NCBI RefSeq assembly: GCF_016808335.1
Contig: NC_053149.1
Span: 32,826,087 to 32,890,086, forward strand
DNA length: 64,000 nucleotides
DNA from: Panicum virgatum
Taxonomy: Eukaryota > Streptophyta > Magnoliopsida > Poales > Poaceae
Reading direction: 5' to 3'
The notes under the pieces were generated by a model. That model ran no database searches. It saw only the letters and a program-made list of their open reading frames with translations, and was not told the DNA's origin. Positions within the stretch are counted from its first letter, which is position 1; every line of letters starts with the position of its first letter. Position numbers and translations under genes: made by a program. Below, one piece after another: positions 23,801 to 33,486 of the stretch.

Positions 23801-24809
23801 TCACTCTTTCTTAGAGATATGTTTTTATTTATGTTTATGTTGCGCAACACCATGGGTGCAGGGAGGAAGTTGGTGCCCTGTAGTCGGGGAGAGTGACCCT
23901 ATCCACAAGCCGGAATGAATGGTCAACAGTTGTTTGGGAACGACCCGACGGTGTTCCAAACGTGTGTGTTAGGTTTACCTTGCAAGGTTGAAAATCCGAT
24001 TCGAATCGTCCGTCTCTCACGGATATTGAGACTACTTGATCCCTTTGCCACACAGAGTAATAAGAGTAATATTATTATGATCAATCTTGATGTTTGAATA
24101 AAGTTCTACCATGGTTGATTAGAATTAGTTGCTTACATAGAATGGTTAAGTAACTAGAATATGGAAAGCTAAAATGTGAAATTAAGGACCTACTCTTTGT
24201 TGCTTTTCAGCAAAAGGAAAACCAGAGCCTTACAGAACCCTTCATAGTCTAGCTAAGTGGACTAAGTATATCCGTTGACGGTTAAGTCTTGCTGAGTATT
24301 AGTATACTCAGCCTTGCTGTTGAATCCTGTTTCAGGTATGAGTTTTGAGTACCAGACCGCTAGTCTGACTTGGCCCTGCTCTTTGCCCTATGGGTGGTCC
24401 GTAGAGTGGGATCCGTCTCCGGCCGGCAATGACCCCGATGAGTGATACCTTGCTTGGGCTAGCTTGGTATCCTTTTACGACGTGTTGTAGCCTCGTGTTT
24501 TCTTTCCGCTGCTTAAACTCTGAACTTTAAACTTATGTCTTGTATAACATTTACTGAGTTTGGACCTATAATAATACTTTGAACTTGTTGTAATAACGGC
24601 TATGCCTGTTTTGTAAAATATATGGTTGTAATATCTCTGGACTCGCCTTCGTGTGGGGTATGCTTGTTCGATCCGAGATCCGGTGGGTGTATCGGGACGT
24701 TACCCGACAGTCCAAGAATTGTTCTATTTGAAGTGCGTTTGAGTCGGTGTTCCCTTTATGGTGATGGCCAGCGCACTTGAGCCGGGATAATTCAGGTGGT
24801 TCTGCCACA
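20855..24809 (+). repeat. 3' LTR of element B (3,955 bp)
   Basis: Starts TGTGACATCCTAGG and ends GTTCTGCCACA. The GC-rich core is 21340-22030. Mate LTR type is A (5084-8856, inverted). Two exon-like blocks are visible and listed separately (23224-23376 and 24336-24445). Right flank GCTTGAG is D gag. Confidence 0.92.
23224..24445 (+). other. Putative spliced small ORF within the B LTR
   Basis: Block 1 (23224-23376) follows CATCACCTATAG. It is open for 50 full codons (...DGTYELIPESEGGDQEAQ ... DLASDYREG) and ends CGCGAAG before a GCAAGC donor of the rarer GC class. Block 2 (24336-24445) follows CTGTTTCAG. It runs MSFEYQTASL ... SPAGNDPDE to TGA. Block 1 ends with one extra base and block 2 opens with two, so splicing keeps frame. 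The encoded peptide is acidic and resembles nothing I know. The first exon and start codon are not settled; the ATG at 23187 would only serve if the upstream AG were skipped. The A LTR keeps block 1 open but has a stop in block 2. Confidence 0.45.
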
Positions 24810-25481
24810 GCTTGAGCCTTGATGATCTCGGGGGTCTCCTGGAGGCCCTCGAGCACCTGGAGCACCGCGGCCAGATTGGCTGATGGTGTGGCGAAGACAT
24901 TTTGGCTGTTGTAGTCGAGGACGAAGTCAGCGTTGAGGTTGCGTGGTCGGATCGGTGAGCACCAGTTTCTAGGGTTGCGACGGTCAGCGTCCTGCATGTC
25001 ATGCTCGGACTGATGAATCGCCGCCTCGTTGCACCTTTTGTCAGCGCGGATTTTGTTGCGGCGGAGTCGGTTGGCCCTCTCTTCGTCGTCCTCGGGCCAG
25101 GTGTCCGAGTTGGCGGAGATGACGAAGATCCGGCAATGCTCCATTGCAGATGAGTGGTTAAGTGGGAGGGTGAACGAAGTATCCAGGATGCCGAGCTCCA
25201 CTCCCGTGGCCGAGTCAGATTGGATCTGACCCGGGGTGGCCGAATCTGAGAGGAGTACTCGGACCTGATCCAAGTACATGTTCGCCGAGTTGGATCAGCT
25301 GATTCGATCTATGTGGGAGAGCAGATCGTCAGCAGACCCGGCAGGGCGATTGGTCACCCTGGGAGGAGTGGTCGTCACGTTGGCGGCCTCGAGTTTAGGA
25401 ACTCGAGGTGTGATGGATCATGAGTTGGCTAGATCGGATTTGGTCCTGATGGAGGTGCTGCCGAGTCCGCGGAGGACTCGG
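24810..25481 (-). pseudogene. gag: Gag of D, middle part
   Basis: The minus frame contains MYLDQVRVLLSDSATPGQ, a charged stretch (ERANRLRRNKIRADKR), then RNLNADFVLDYNSQNVFATP and NLAAVLQVLEGLQETPEIIK. This is the region before the capsid domain in Tat-type Gag. The C-terminal side continues at 11151 beyond the B/C composite. The N-terminal side continues at 30188 beyond L. It includes one copy of L's target duplication (25477-25481). Stops and frame changes upstream of 25279 show it is dead. Confidence 0.7.
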
Positions 25482-26905
25482 TGTTGACGACCAAAATTGG
25501 CAGACCAGTCTGACCGGTGCACATAAGCGGTATGACCGGTAATGGGGACGTTGGTTCCCGATCTTCCGTCAGGTTCTGGATAACTCTCGTTGTAGGCGGA
25601 GCGAGACACACCGATCCGGATTCAGATCCTAAGACCCAAATCCAGCAATCTTAGCACCACAACTCCTCTGGTTATAATCCGTGTCACAACCCGGTTGACC
25701 TCGCCAAGAATGCTAATCCCTGCAAGCGCAACGAAGAACACAAGCAAGAACTCGAAAGAACGCAGCTCAATTGAAGTGACTCTGCAGATGAAAGATTAAT
25801 CTCAAAGTTGGGGTCTCACAAACCGACACGGCGGTGAAACTGTTCTCGACAGAATAATCTAAGCAAAAACCAAGTAACCTAATGGCGGCTGCTGTGTATA
25901 TAGAAGAGAGAGGCTAGGGGGGCGGCCAAGGGGGTGGCCGGGCAACCCTAGGGAGTACAAGGCTTTCGGGCCCAAAAACTGGCGTCGCTGCATCCAGGAA
26001 GATTCTGGTCGTCTTATTGTTTCGACGATTCCCATCGACTCCGAGTGTATTTTGATATGGGATCAGTTGGGTTGGAAAACTTATCTCCTTAGCTTTCCAA
26101 CAATATATAGAATGCCCAAAACGGAGCCCGTATGTAGCATGGACGTCTGTTTTCGTGAGGCCTGCTCCTGCAGTCCGAACCGGACTCGCGAATAAATCGG
26201 ACTTCCAACGATATATAGAACGCCCGAAACGGAGCCCGTATGTGGCCTGGGCGTCCATTTTGGTGAGGCCTGCTCCTGCAGTCCGAACCGGACTCGTGAA
26301 TAAATCGGACTTCAATGTGGATTGGGCTTTGAACTCTATCTTCGCTTGGGCCTTGGTCATATGCATATTGGTCATGTCCTCATCAACCGGTTGAACCTAT
26401 TTCAGGTTCGGCAAAGTGCCGACCGGTCTGACAGGTGGGTCTGACCGGTCAGACCGATCTAACTGTTATCCGAGTACAACTAGGACTCTTTGTAGATTTA
26501 GATCTGTAATAGGATTCCTTGCGGGGTAAGTCCACCCACCCTATAAATATAAAGGGTCACGGCCGATTGAGGGTATCCAATCGATCAAATCAATACAACT
26601 TTTATCTTTGTATTTTCTCTTGCCCTAGCTTTTCCAATCTATTACTTGCTGTTCTTCCTTCATCTCTATGGCAATTGAAGGCGTTCTAGGTGGCCTGCCG
26701 ACCCTAGAACACCCCTGCGTGCGCCTACCCCGACGGGTCTTCCCGGGCTAGCGTTCGTAGGTTCGTCACCGTTCTGCCGGCGGCGACCGGTCTGACCGCT
26801 CGGTATAACCGGTTTGACTGGTCCATGCAAGAGGCGCCGCAGCAAGCTCCTCCTCGCGCCGCACGTTCGAGTGCATTCGTGTGTTGATCCCGAAAGGCAT
26901 CAACA
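25482..26905 (+). repeat. 5' LTR of L (1,424 bp, long form)
   Basis: Starts TGTTGACGACCAAAATTGGC and ends GCATCAACA before the PBS. Outside 25541-26391 it aligns closely with the 572-bp 3' LTR. A TATA-like CCTATAAATATAAAGG lies at 26541-26556. Confidence 0.88.
25541..26391 (+). repeat. Segment unique to the long LTR of L
   Basis: An 851-bp block missing from the 3' LTR. ACCGGT occurs just before it (25535-25540) and at its end (26386-26391). It contains a tandem duplication of ~109 bp (from about 26099 and 26208) with CAACRATATATAGAAYGCCC and CCTGCTCCTGCAGTCCGAAC. Either the short LTR arose by deletion between ACCGGT repeats or this is an insertion. Ends do not fit a clean TG...CA solo LTR. 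Confidence 0.6.
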
Positions 26906-26910
26906 TGCTT

Positions 26911-26930
26911 TTTGGCGACTCCGCTGGGGA
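26911..26930 (+). promoter_or_regulatory. Probable PBS of L
   Basis: TTTGGCGACTCCGCTGGGGA begins five bases after the 5' LTR end. It resembles tRNA-derived PBS sequences used by some plant Ty3 elements and is unlike the initiator-Met PBS of A and E. Which tRNA primes it I cannot say. Confidence 0.6.
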
Positions 26931-26948
26931 AAGAATCAATCGGCTGCC

Positions 26949-28675
26949 ATGGCCGGTAAAATTCGTAAACCTAGTGATGTTGATGCCGCCAACATCAAAA
27001 GGCCGGCTGTTCAACAACTTTCGGTCGAACATCAGAAGGCTCTTGATGACATCCAAAAGAAGAACAGAGAAGAGAAGGAGAAGGAGATCCAGAAGCTGGA
27101 GGAAGAAGCCATGAAGTAGTACATCTCGCACTTCTCCATCGACCGTCAAGGGAAGGTCACACCGGATGCTGCCTTCGATGCTTCACAATTCAAGGTACAA
27201 TTCGATGAGAATGAATAGCCTGCTCTTACTTCAAAAATAGCTAATGCTATAGATGATGCTGTTTCTTCTCATCTTAATAATAAGTTGGAATTTATTGGTC
27301 AAAATATTCATAATATATTTGATGATCGCTTTAGCCGAATAGAATCACATCTTGGTATGAAGCCTATCGGTAGTGATAATATTGCATCTACATCTAATAC
27401 CGATAAGGCAATGAATGATTCGGCTAATTGCAAAAGTCCAACTAATAATATTTTAATAATTAATTCGGCTAACCAGCGTAACCGAATTAATTATAATTCA
27501 GCACCTCATGCAAATGTACCACATGGGGCAGCAGTTCGTTGCAGCATTCTACGCCGCCGAATTTTGCTCAACATTATTGCACACCTAATCGGCCTATGGC
27601 CGATGATTTTGGATCTGGCAGCATTAAAGATGAAGTGATTAAAATATTTAGACAAACTTTTGGTATAGATCGAAAAAGAAGATGCCGATCCTATAAGAGA
27701 CCATACCCTGAAGAATATAAGCATGTTGCATATCCACATGGTTTTAAAATTCCTGAATTTGCTAAATTCACTGGTAATGATAGTAGAACTACATTAGAGC
27801 ATATCGGTCAATTTATAATACAATTTGGTGAAGCTAGTACTAGTGATATTTACAAATTGAGATTATTTCCTTTGTCTCTATCGGGTGCTGCATTTACTTG
27901 GTTTATTTCATTGCCACCCAATTCAGTTCACACATGGGCCAATTTAGAGCAGAAATTCCATGATTATTTCTTTAATGGTGAAACTGAATTAAAATTGTCA
28001 CATCTTACATCGGTTAAGCAAAAGATACATGAAGGTGTTGCTGAATATATTAGAAGATTTAGAGATATTAGAAACCGATGCTATAGTTTGATAATTTCTG
28101 ATAGAGATTTGGCTGATCTAGCTTTTGCTAGTTTACTTGATTTTCATAAAGAAAAGCTAGATGGACAAGAATTTCTAGATGTTAGTCAAGTTTTGCAAAA
28201 GGCTCTGGCTAATGAAAGCTGAGCAAAAGAAGCTTTGGAAAAATCCAATGGAAAGTCTAATCGTCCTGTTTATGTTCTTGGTTGTGAATCAAATTGTTCG
28301 GATGATGAAGACAATAATGTTTATGCTGCTGAATTTGCTTGGCCTTCTAATAATAAAACTTGCACTTGCGGTTCTCTCAAGCCGATTCAGAAGAATCGGC
28401 AAGATAATATTACGTTTACTTTTGATGTATCCAAATGTGATCGCATATTTGATGAATTAAATAAATTAGGATACATCAAGTTATCTCATGCTATTCTGCC
28501 GCTCGAGGAATTAAAGCGGCATGCTTATTGCAAGTGGCACAACTCATTTTCTCATGCAACCAATGATTGCAATGTGTTTAGAAGGCAAATTCAATCGACT
28601 GTTAATGAAGGACGATTGGTTGTTCCACAAATGCAAATTGATAACAATCCTTTCCCTGTGCATACTGTTGAATTT
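26949..28675 (+). pseudogene. gag: Gag of L
   Basis: ATG at 26949 opens MAGKIRKPSDVDAANIKRP and a K/E-rich coiled-coil stretch. In-frame TAG at 27117 and TAG at 27217, then a frame change near 27540, break the frame. The core domain reads YPHGFKIPEFAKFTGNDSRT ... GAAFTWFISLPPNSVHTWAN ... RFRDIRNRCYS, the Retrotrans_gag capsid fold, until TGA at 28220. It continues to 28675 with SKCDRIFDELNKLGYIKL and AYCKWHNSFSHATNDCNVFR, a CxxxHxxxxxHxxxxC arrangement replacing the usual CCHC knuckle. Similar Gag-like proteins occur in grass genomes as unclassified retroelement proteins. No polymerase follows. Confidence 0.85.
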
Positions 28676-29299
28676 TAGAATCCTAAGGTTCTAATTCGGC
28701 CAAGTCAAGCCGAATCAACAAAGGGAAATAATGTGGTCATTGGTGAACTAAGATCTGAGCAGAAGAAAAAGTCTCTCGAAGCTTCATCAAAAAATTCAAC
28801 ACTCGGGGGGCAAGAATAGAAGGACGTCAGGTCTGTACAGACCAGTCTGACCGGTCTGACCGGTCCCTCTGGGAGTTCTGGAAAAAATTCCAAAAACAAG
28901 AAGAAGAAAGGAAGGCCGAGTTTCAAGCAACTCTTGGCCAAATATGAGGAGAAAGGAGCTACTCAGAAGAAGAAGAAGCGGCCAGATCAAGCTAAAGATA
29001 CAAATCCATCATCGGAGCATCGTGAGCAATCGGCTTCTCATGTGCAACAAGGTAATAATGCTTTTGCACCATATTCATTTGGTGGGCCGGTTGCTCCATG
29101 GTTCTGGTCGTATCCTTATTGTTACACACCTTTGGATTATAGTAGAATGTATATGCATCCATACTTTATTCAATATTCTTCTACATATCCAAGTTACGGT
29201 GCCTCTCAAAGACCAATTGTTGCTAGCAATAATCTGGTCAAAAGCAAACCTAATTGCAGCAAGGAGGTTGAGGAGGACATGAAGCAAAACAACCAGTAA
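28676..29299 (+). pseudogene. Basic, aromatic-rich ORF after gag of L
   Basis: The frame from 28676 reads VVIGELRSEQKKKSLEAS and has a stop at 28817. It then goes on through a lysine-rich stretch (KNSKNKKKKGRPSFKQLLAK) to a W/Y/P-rich segment (PWFWSYPYCYTPLDYSRMY) and stops at 29297. I do not recognise it as an enzyme. It may be the Gag C-terminal nucleic-acid-binding tail. Part of it is coded by the ACCAGTCTGACCGGT motif also found in the LTRs. Confidence 0.5.
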
Positions 29300-29610
29300 T
29301 TACAGCCGAGGTGGTGTCCCTCAGGCTTATCTCACACCCAAAAGAGGAGGCTGCAACTGATGCGCAAGAAGGAGTCCATGGAACAACAAGCGGAGGTTGT
29401 ACCAGCAAGGTCGGCGACCATGAAGCAGGTATGGAGGCCTAAGCAAGTTGTTTCATCATCAGCTTGAAGAAGAAGCAAGATACGGCCGATAGAATTTATC
29501 GTCCTTTGAACAAAAAATGACCGATGTGTGTTTATCATCATCCTGAGACAATTTTGGTCCAGAGGCTTGTTTTTTTGCATGCAAGCATTACCAAAAAATA
29601 GGGGGGCATA

Positions 29611-30182
29611 TGTTGACGACCAAAATTGGCAGACCGGTCTAACCGGTGCACATAAACGGTCTGACCGGTCGAACCTATTTCAGGTCCGGCAAAGCGCCGA
29701 CCGGTCTGACCGGTGGGTCTGACCGATCAGACCGGTCTAACTAGAATCCGAGTACAACTATGACTCTTTGTAGATTTAGATCTATAATAGGATTCCTTGC
29801 GGGATAAGTCCACCCCACCCTATAAATATAAAGGGTCACGGCCAATTGAGGGTATCTAATCGATCAAATTAATACAACTTCTATCTTTTTATTTTCTCTT
29901 GCCCTAGCTTTTTTCAATGTACTTGCTGTTCTTCCTTCGTCTCTACGGTGATTGAAGGAGTTCTACGTGGCCTGCAGACCCTAGAACACCCTTGTGTGCG
30001 CCTGCCTCGAAGGGTCTTCCCGGGCTAGCGTTCGTAGGTTCGTCACCATTCTGCCGGCGGCGACCGGTCTGACCGCTCGGTATAACCGGTTTGACCGGTC
30101 CATGCAGGAGGCGTCGCAGCAAGCTCCTCCTCGCGCCGCACATTAGAGTGCGTTCGTGTGTTGATCCCGAAAGGTGTCAACA
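29611..30182 (+). repeat. 3' LTR of L (572 bp, short form)
   Basis: TGTTGACGACC at 29611, preceded by the purine run AAAAAATAGGGGGG (29593-29606), and ends GTGTCAACA at 30182. It aligns with both ends of the 5' LTR but lacks its 851-bp middle segment. TATA-like CCTATAAATATAAAGG at 29819-29834. Confidence 0.9.
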
Positions 30183-30187
30183 CTCGG

Positions 30188-30567
30188 CCAGGGTCTTCTC
30201 GGTGGCGAGGTGCACGTTCGCCGAGTTAGATGCACTCGGCGATGGATCTACCGACGCGATCTATCTAGGAGAATAATCATCGGCAGCCCAATACGTTGAG
30301 GTTCTCGGATTAGGAAGCCCGATACATGATGGGAGCCTGGGAAGTCAGATCTGATCTGACCCTGGTGAAGATGCTACCCTCAGTGGTCGAGGGGCTAGAA
30401 GTGGGGTTCCTGGGAACCGTGGCCTCCGGGAAGCTTCCAAAGGTGAAGGAGAAGCCGACGGTCACCTCCATCAGGGCGGTGACGCTAGCGGAGAAGACGA
30501 CGTCGGTGTTGGCTGCCATTGAACTCGACGTATGAGCCCTGAGTCCCCTACCTAGCTCACCAACTGT
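30188..30567 (-). pseudogene. gag: Leader, PBS and Gag N-terminus of D
   Basis: Following the LTR end (30568) on the minus strand, GTTGGTGAGCTAGGTAGGGG (30567-30548) resembles the TGGCGCGCCAGGTAGGGG PBS of grass Tat elements, altered mainly at CpG sites. ATG at 30519 begins MAANTDVVFSASVTAL and stays open to 30310. The remainder to 30188 continues without a clean frame and joins 25476 beyond L. Identity as D Gag is inferred from position and orientation more than from motifs. Confidence 0.6.
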
Positions 30568-30699
30568 CGGATTGTTATTCCGGCCAGTCCACCAGGGGTG
30601 TACCTAGCGGTAGAGTTTCAGGACAGGGATCTCAGGAATAAGAGCTCGATGGTAACACGAAGACGCAGGGACGTAGATAGGTTCGGGCCGCGATGTGCA
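30568..30699 (-). repeat. 5' LTR remnant of D (last 132 bp)
   Basis: Minus strand ends CCGGAATAACAATCCGACA at 30568. It matches the last ~130 bp of K (9950-10079) in inverted orientation. It is cut at 30699/30700 by the J 3' LTR, so the rest of this LTR lies beyond J, outside the window. Confidence 0.75.
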
Positions 30700-31943
30700 T
30701 GTTGGTATTTCTTAACTCTTACAGAGAACTCCGCAAGCGCACGGAAATACCGTTGTAGCACTTCACCCGGGAGTATTCAGGGTATCGTATTTTCCATGAG
30801 GAATGGGTGTGTAACTGTCTTCTAGCTAGATTACCCCGAAGAAGATAAGAGATAAAGAGACCTTAGGGTAGTGTGATTCTGATCTATGGATAGGTTCAAG
30901 TGAAGATACACTAATGTTTCCACTCGCTCACTTTAGGCACCGGTTTGACCCTGGTCTGCCAACGAATATCCGGTATCGCTCTATGTCGTACCCAGGCGAG
31001 GGGAGTGCACTAACCACGCAGACTGTCTCCGTAGCGGATGGATAGGGCTGTCACCACCTGCCGTCTACCCCACAATACCAGCTGAGTATGTGACAAACAA
31101 AGGTAATCTAAGGCCTAGACACCACGCCTATGCCTTCGACTACTACTCTAGAGTTGCACAGGGTTATCCCGTCTTTATCAGGGGCCCTCTTCTAGAGTAT
31201 CCGCTATGAGAACGGACGATGAACCCGCGAATGAATGAGAACAGAAGAATTACTTTACTATAACTCACCAAATAGAAGAACCCGGATATGTACTCCAAAT
31301 GTACCGTATCCGTAGAGGTACAAATCTGAAGAGACGCCGACAAGTCCGTCTCTTCTCCGCACTCCTTCCTCACACATTCCCTAGGCTAATGATACAAAGA
31401 GGTGGAGCCTCTCTACTCTTCTCCTTCACATATGAAATGGTGTGTGTGTGTGAGAGGTGGATGGAGCCCCCTTTTATAGTCTTCAAGGTCAGTTCCCGCC
31501 AAAAGCATATATGGACGGTGATCAGGAGGAGTAGGGGGCACGCCACGTCGAAGTGCACCTGGACGGGAGGCCGGCCAGGTTCGGCCGACCCATGGGGTCG
31601 GCCGGTCCCACCTGGTCGCCTCTCGTCCTTATCTTCCTCGGGGAGTCTGATCTGTGGGCCCATATCAAGATTTCGTGGTGCATTTGCCTTGGTTCCCCTA
31701 TTTTCTCTGACATGTGGGCCCTCCTTGTAAGTGACACATTTCAGTGTGGATCTTTTTTGCATTTTTCCTCGTGTTCACTTGTGTTTTCCCTCGTTTACAG
31801 ATGTGGGTGCCTGTAGATGACAATTCGCCAAAACTCATGGAAATGGTTAGTTGTAAGCCCTATATCTACGTTTGGTGATTATTTCCGGTAAAAAGCTACA
31901 AGAATTGATGGTCGAAAACGACACTTAAGGACCATCACCAACA
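30700..31943 (-). repeat. 3' LTR of J (1,244 bp)
   Basis: Minus strand starts TGTTGGTGATGGTCC at 31943, directly after TAAGTGTGGGGT, and ends AAGAAATACCAACA at 30700. It contains CGCAAGCGCACGGAAATACC-type sequence near its 3' end, common in grass Athila LTRs, and a GT microsatellite at about 31440. Confidence 0.85.
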
Positions 31944-33486
31944 ACCCCACACTTAGTCCTTTGCTCGTCCTCGAGTAAAGTTTGAAGGACCAAGGTGGAT
32001 GCTACTCCTTGAATTCAACCTGCATACAAGTTATTCCAAGCTTCTTCTCACCCTTGTGAATTTTTGTCTGGCTACCATGCAGTCTTGGGTGATTGAACAA
32101 AGGAACGACTTAGAATTCAGGCTCTTAGCTCTTACTGCTTAGCACTTGGAGATTTTTATTTTGAAAACAGAAAGATAGCCTTGCTCCTCAAATTACTCTC
32201 TGAATCACTCTTTTTGTTTTATATCCTCACCAAGACAAAGATGCTGTCGTCCTTCTCCTACCATCTACTCAGGCTTATGTGGGGCTCAGAGTAGGAGTGG
32301 AGAGGCATGTTTTCCTTGCTTGTATTGCTGAGTCAAAAACAAGATCCGAGCAGAAACGAGTCATACAGTCTGATCAAGATGTGCAAGTGTTTGGACTATT
32401 TCTGGTGATTTGAGGATGAACTCTTTTGCATGACTCTCTTTTGTTATTTCCAACATGGGCTATCAACTTTTTTTTTGACATGCCTTTGCAAGCATGTGGC
32501 ATACCTTCTTCGGGTATGCATCTTTTCTTTCTTTCTCTTTTTTTTAACATACTCATTGAGCATGTGGTCTACCTTCGTTGGGTAGACATCTTTTATTTTC
32601 TTTTTGCATAGCCCAAGTTGGTTTGGAGAGCAAGGTTATAGAGTTCTTATTTTTGTGGATGGATGTGGCGACTATCTCCCAGTGTGGAAGTATAGTATGT
32701 GTACGTGATCTTGATCAAGAGAGCATGACAAGTTTCTAACAAGGGTCAAAGAATTTGACAAAGCTCAAAGCAAAGGTAAACAACATTTGAATTTGAGCAT
32801 GAAAACTTGTCTTTGGCTTTGGTAGGAATTCATGATAATTTGAGGAGTCAAGCTATATTTATTTTATCTTTTGAAAAAGAAAACAAGTGCTTTTGCAAGG
32901 AAGAGCATGATGCCATCAAACCGAGTCATATCTCATTGATCAATTACTTAGAAAGCATGGGGTCCCTATAGGAGTTTATTCACAAGGTTAAAAAGAAAGC
33001 TAAGAATAAAATGCATGCAAGGTTTTATCTTTTTTTAAAGCATAAGGAGTTTGTGATTTTTTTCTATGAAGAAATTCATTGAATTTAAACGAATGCAGGG
33101 AGGTTTAAGGATTTGGAGACGCAAACCAACGATCTGGAGCTGGGGGGGAGTCGAGTGGGCTTCACCAGGGGCCGGCCGACCCATGGGTTCGGCCGCCCCT
33201 GAGGTGGGCCCTCTCGCCCTCCTCTTTTACGTGTTGGTCGTGTCAGTTTTATGTCGCATTTTTGTGAGGTGCATCCCCCCCCCCACACACTTGTTTCTGT
33301 GCCTGTACAAAATCTCAAGACAAAATATGGCACAAATAAAAAGGGAACTCTGCCGGATTGGAATTCGGGGAGCTCAAACTTTATTATATTGAAATGAAAA
33401 AGGCGTTTATTACATGATGCAAAGGTAAACTCAAGATCTTAAACATGAAAAGTAAATGCGCCCTGTCGCTTGGTGGAGGCCTACAC
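31944..33486 (-). other. 3' untranslated region, hairpins and PPT of J
   Basis: No coding frame is convincing here. It holds the PPT (AAGTGTGGGG, 31944-31955), a hairpin with CTCG-AGGA-CGAG core at 31959-31980 just upstream of it in sense, two hairpin pairs at 32478-32587, and a GGCCGACCC...GGTTCGGCC motif near 33170-33195. Confidence 0.7.
32478..32587 (-). repeat. Duplicated hairpin pair in J 3' region
   Basis: Module 1: ACATGC/GCATGT (32478-32497) followed by GCATACC-7 nt-GGTATGC (32499-32519). Module 2: ACAT..CTCA-T-TGAG..ATGT (32547-32565) followed by GTCTACC-7 nt-GGTAGAC (32567-32587). Modules are 68 bp apart. The second stems differ at two positions on one arm, and both changes are compensated on the other arm. 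Confidence 0.75.

Larger units (their letters stand above)
18825..24809 (+). mobile_element. Element B: Tekay-like Ty3 retrotransposon, 3' half
   Basis: Plus-strand half element: RNase H to chromodomain-like end (18825-20770), PPT (about 20838-20854) and a complete 3' LTR (20855-24809). Its 5' LTR, gag, protease and RT core are missing. Its first bases continue the RNase H segment ([16 protein letters not shown]) right from the junction with C. Confidence 0.9.
25482..30182 (+). mobile_element. Element L: gag-only LTR retrotransposon
   Basis: Bounded by TGTTGACGACC at 25482 and GTGTCAACA at 30182, with a perfect 5-bp duplication CTCGG (25477-25481 and 30183-30187). Order: 5' LTR 25482-26905, PBS, gag 26949-28675, a basic C-terminal ORF to 29299, PPT AAAAAATAGGGGGG and 3' LTR 29611-30182. 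No protease, RT, RNase H or integrase is present in the 2.7-kb interior, so it would need enzymes from a partner. The LTRs differ in length by 852 bp. Confidence 0.9.
10080..30699 (-). mobile_element. Element D: Tat-like Ty3 retrotransposon remnant (oldest layer)
   Basis: Three collinear minus-strand gag pieces and a 5' LTR end form one dispersed element. They are LTR end 30568-30699, leader 30567-30520, gag N-terminus 30519-30188, gag middle 25481-24810, and capsid to zinc-knuckle region 11151-10080. The gaps are L (25482-30182) and the C/B composite (11152-24809). J occupies the LTR from 30700. No pol of this family is visible; it is either left of the window or absent. Confidence 0.7.

Noticed and set aside
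5084..24809. Giant foldback or single element bounded by the inverted A and B LTRs
   Set aside because: The LTRs face opposite ways and each is attached to its own internal region (A: PBS and gag to its left; B: pol and PPT to its left). They belong to two separate insertions.
25541..26391. Solo LTR of another family inside the L 5' LTR
   Set aside because: The flanking repeat ACCGGT is also a dispersed motif of L, and the ends are not a convincing TG...CA pair. Listed only as a segment of uncertain origin.
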